Notes under the pieces: model-generated | Told to the model about the DNA's origin: nothing | Databases searched by the model: none | The model's input: the letters and a program-made list of their open reading frames with translations, nothing else | In this document: piece after piece, positions 13,196-13,736 of the stretch | Layout of the letters: each line of letters begins with the position of its first letter | Position numbering within the stretch: position 1 is the stretch's first letter | From: Intestinibacter sp. | GTDB taxonomy: Bacteria; Bacillota; Clostridia; Peptostreptococcales; Peptostreptococcaceae | Reading direction: 5' to 3' | DNA length: 13,736 bases | NCBI RefSeq assembly: GCF_022780145.1 | Contig: NZ_JALEXO010000084.1 | Span: 1 to 13,736, forward strand | Translations under genes and position numbers: made by a program

Positions 13196-13330
13196 ACGAA
13201 CTTCGGTCGATTGATATCAGGGGTCCATTGGTTTACAGATATTGTTGCAGGAATTTTATTGAGTGCTACACTTATTTCAGCATATTATTCATTTTATATT
13301 TTATTTGATAAAAAGAAGTATAGTAAGTAG
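13196..13330 (+). pseudogene. Severed 3' end of a PAP2-family phosphatase gene
   Basis: The plus frame reads FGRLISGVHWFTDIVAGILL (starting at 13202) and then a hydrophobic end SATLISAYYSFYILFD and KKKYSK before TAG (13328-13330). The SGVHWFTDI part is the conserved third motif of PAP2 phosphatases, which recycle undecaprenyl pyrophosphate or act on lipid phosphates. The frame is closed by a TAA at 13190-13192 and no start or upstream motif (KxxxxxxRP, PSGH) is present in any frame, so about 150 residues are missing. It is followed by a strong terminator, consistent with a former working gene. It lies between a two-component system and a Bce-type permease, a place where such wall-antibiotic phosphatases often occur. 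Confidence 0.8.
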
Positions 13331-13378
13331 TAGCAAATTTGAGTTTTTGTTGGAAATTTATAATCAAGTACATAAAAA

Positions 13379-13432
13379 CATATTATTAAAGAGGATTATT
13401 ATTAGTACTCTTTAATAATATGCTATTTTTTT
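13379..13432. terminator. Strong bidirectional terminator
   Basis: A perfect 15-bp inverted repeat (CATATTATTAAAGAG at 13379-13393, complement at 13408-13422) has a 14-nt loop. T-runs lie on both sides: TTTTTTT at 13426-13432 for the plus strand and TTTTT after the minus-strand read. It stands between the PAP2 relic and the convergent permease gene. Confidence 0.92.
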
Positions 13433-13435
13433 AAA

Positions 13436-13736
13436 TTACGATTTTCTTAAATTTCTTTTAAATTCAACATAAGTCAAAATAAAGTATATAGTATATACGA
13501 TGAAAAGAAGCAAAACAGAAACTAAATAGTAAAATGGCGTCGACGTCTGTACTCCTGTATAGTATATAAATTTACCGCTTATATATAAGGCCAAAACAGA
13601 GCTGATAATTACGGCGACTATTAGTGGAAGTAAGTAGTATACTAAAAGTTGCTTGAAAACTATTTTATCTATTTCTCTATCTTTTAACCCAAGCTTACTT
13701 AACACTTCATATCTATATTTGTGTTTTATAGAGTCG
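13436..13736 (-). CDS. C-terminal end of a BceB/FtsX-type ABC permease (partial)
   Basis: The frame stays open to the window's right edge, so only the last 99 residues are seen. They begin DSIKHKYRYEVLSKLGLKDREIDKIVFKQL, the cytoplasmic RYxxLxKLG element characteristic of the closing FtsX domain in BceB-like permeases. Two hydrophobic segments follow (LLPLIVAVIISSVLALYISG and FYYLVSVLLLFIVYTIYFIL) and a basic end, FKRNLRKS. BceAB-type transporters resist cell-wall-targeting peptides such as bacitracin together with a BceRS-type two-component pair. The partner genes would lie upstream, beyond 13736. The nearest two-component system in the window is at 11103-13038, on the same strand but after a terminator. 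The stop is followed at once by the bidirectional terminator. An internal GTG (13705) is not the true start. Confidence 0.85.
   Translation of the reverse strand, partial: DSIKHKYRYEVLSKLGLKDREIDKIVFKQLLVYYLLPLIVAVIISSVLALYISGKFIYYTGVQTSTPFYYLVSVLLLFIVYTIYFILTYVEFKRNLRKS

Overview
The window is about 13.7 kb of very AT-rich DNA with short intergenic gaps, strong GGAGG-type ribosome binding sites and a spoVS gene. This suggests an endospore-forming, low-GC Firmicute of the Clostridia. The style of the gene set (HesB-like protein, RR/HK/ABC peptide-resistance module) fits the Peptostreptococcaceae (Clostridioides and relatives), but the species cannot be fixed from sequence alone.

Layout. (1) 1-3100: spoVS (-), with a terminator and a good candidate sigma-H promoter; a small PH-like cytosolic protein (+); two small membrane proteins of unknown function; and a secreted LRR/Ig-like protein (-). 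(2) 3097-5125: a minus-strand housekeeping stretch: trmB (tRNA m7G46 methyltransferase, TTG start), a HesB/IscA-type protein with a Cys-rich tail, a RimJ/RimL-type GNAT acetyltransferase and a 66-residue protein of unknown function. (3) 5126-6824: a complete tyrosine-recombinase integrase with no recognisable cargo. It is flanked upstream by a repeat-dense 300-bp region and downstream by a roughly 180-bp interrupted palindrome. (4) 6825-13038: a five-gene minus-strand cluster, read in the order response regulator, histidine kinase, ABC ATPase, 860-residue FtsX/MacB-type permease, CPBP-family membrane protease. (5) 13039-13736: regulatory DNA, the severed 3' end of a PAP2-phosphatase gene on the plus strand, a strong bidirectional terminator, and the C-terminal part of another BceB/FtsX-like permease running off the window.

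How it works together. The cluster in (4) has the architecture of envelope-stress or antimicrobial-peptide response modules: a two-component system senses a signal at the membrane and switches on a transporter. The CPBP protease at the end is often tied to bacteriocin immunity or peptide processing, and here it is visibly richer in GC than its neighbours. A second Bce-type permease and a PAP2 phosphatase relic lie alongside, so the right end looks like a locus for cell-wall-antibiotic or peptide defence. The left half is ordinary chromosomal housekeeping and sporulation DNA. The orphan integrase and its repeats sit at the junction between the two.

I found no tRNA, rRNA, CRISPR array, recognisable riboswitch or complete insertion sequence. 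Nothing here is clearly a wholly new system; the most unusual pieces are the integrase-flanking repeats and palindrome, the composite resistance cluster ending in a compositionally foreign CPBP gene, and the PAP2 relic.
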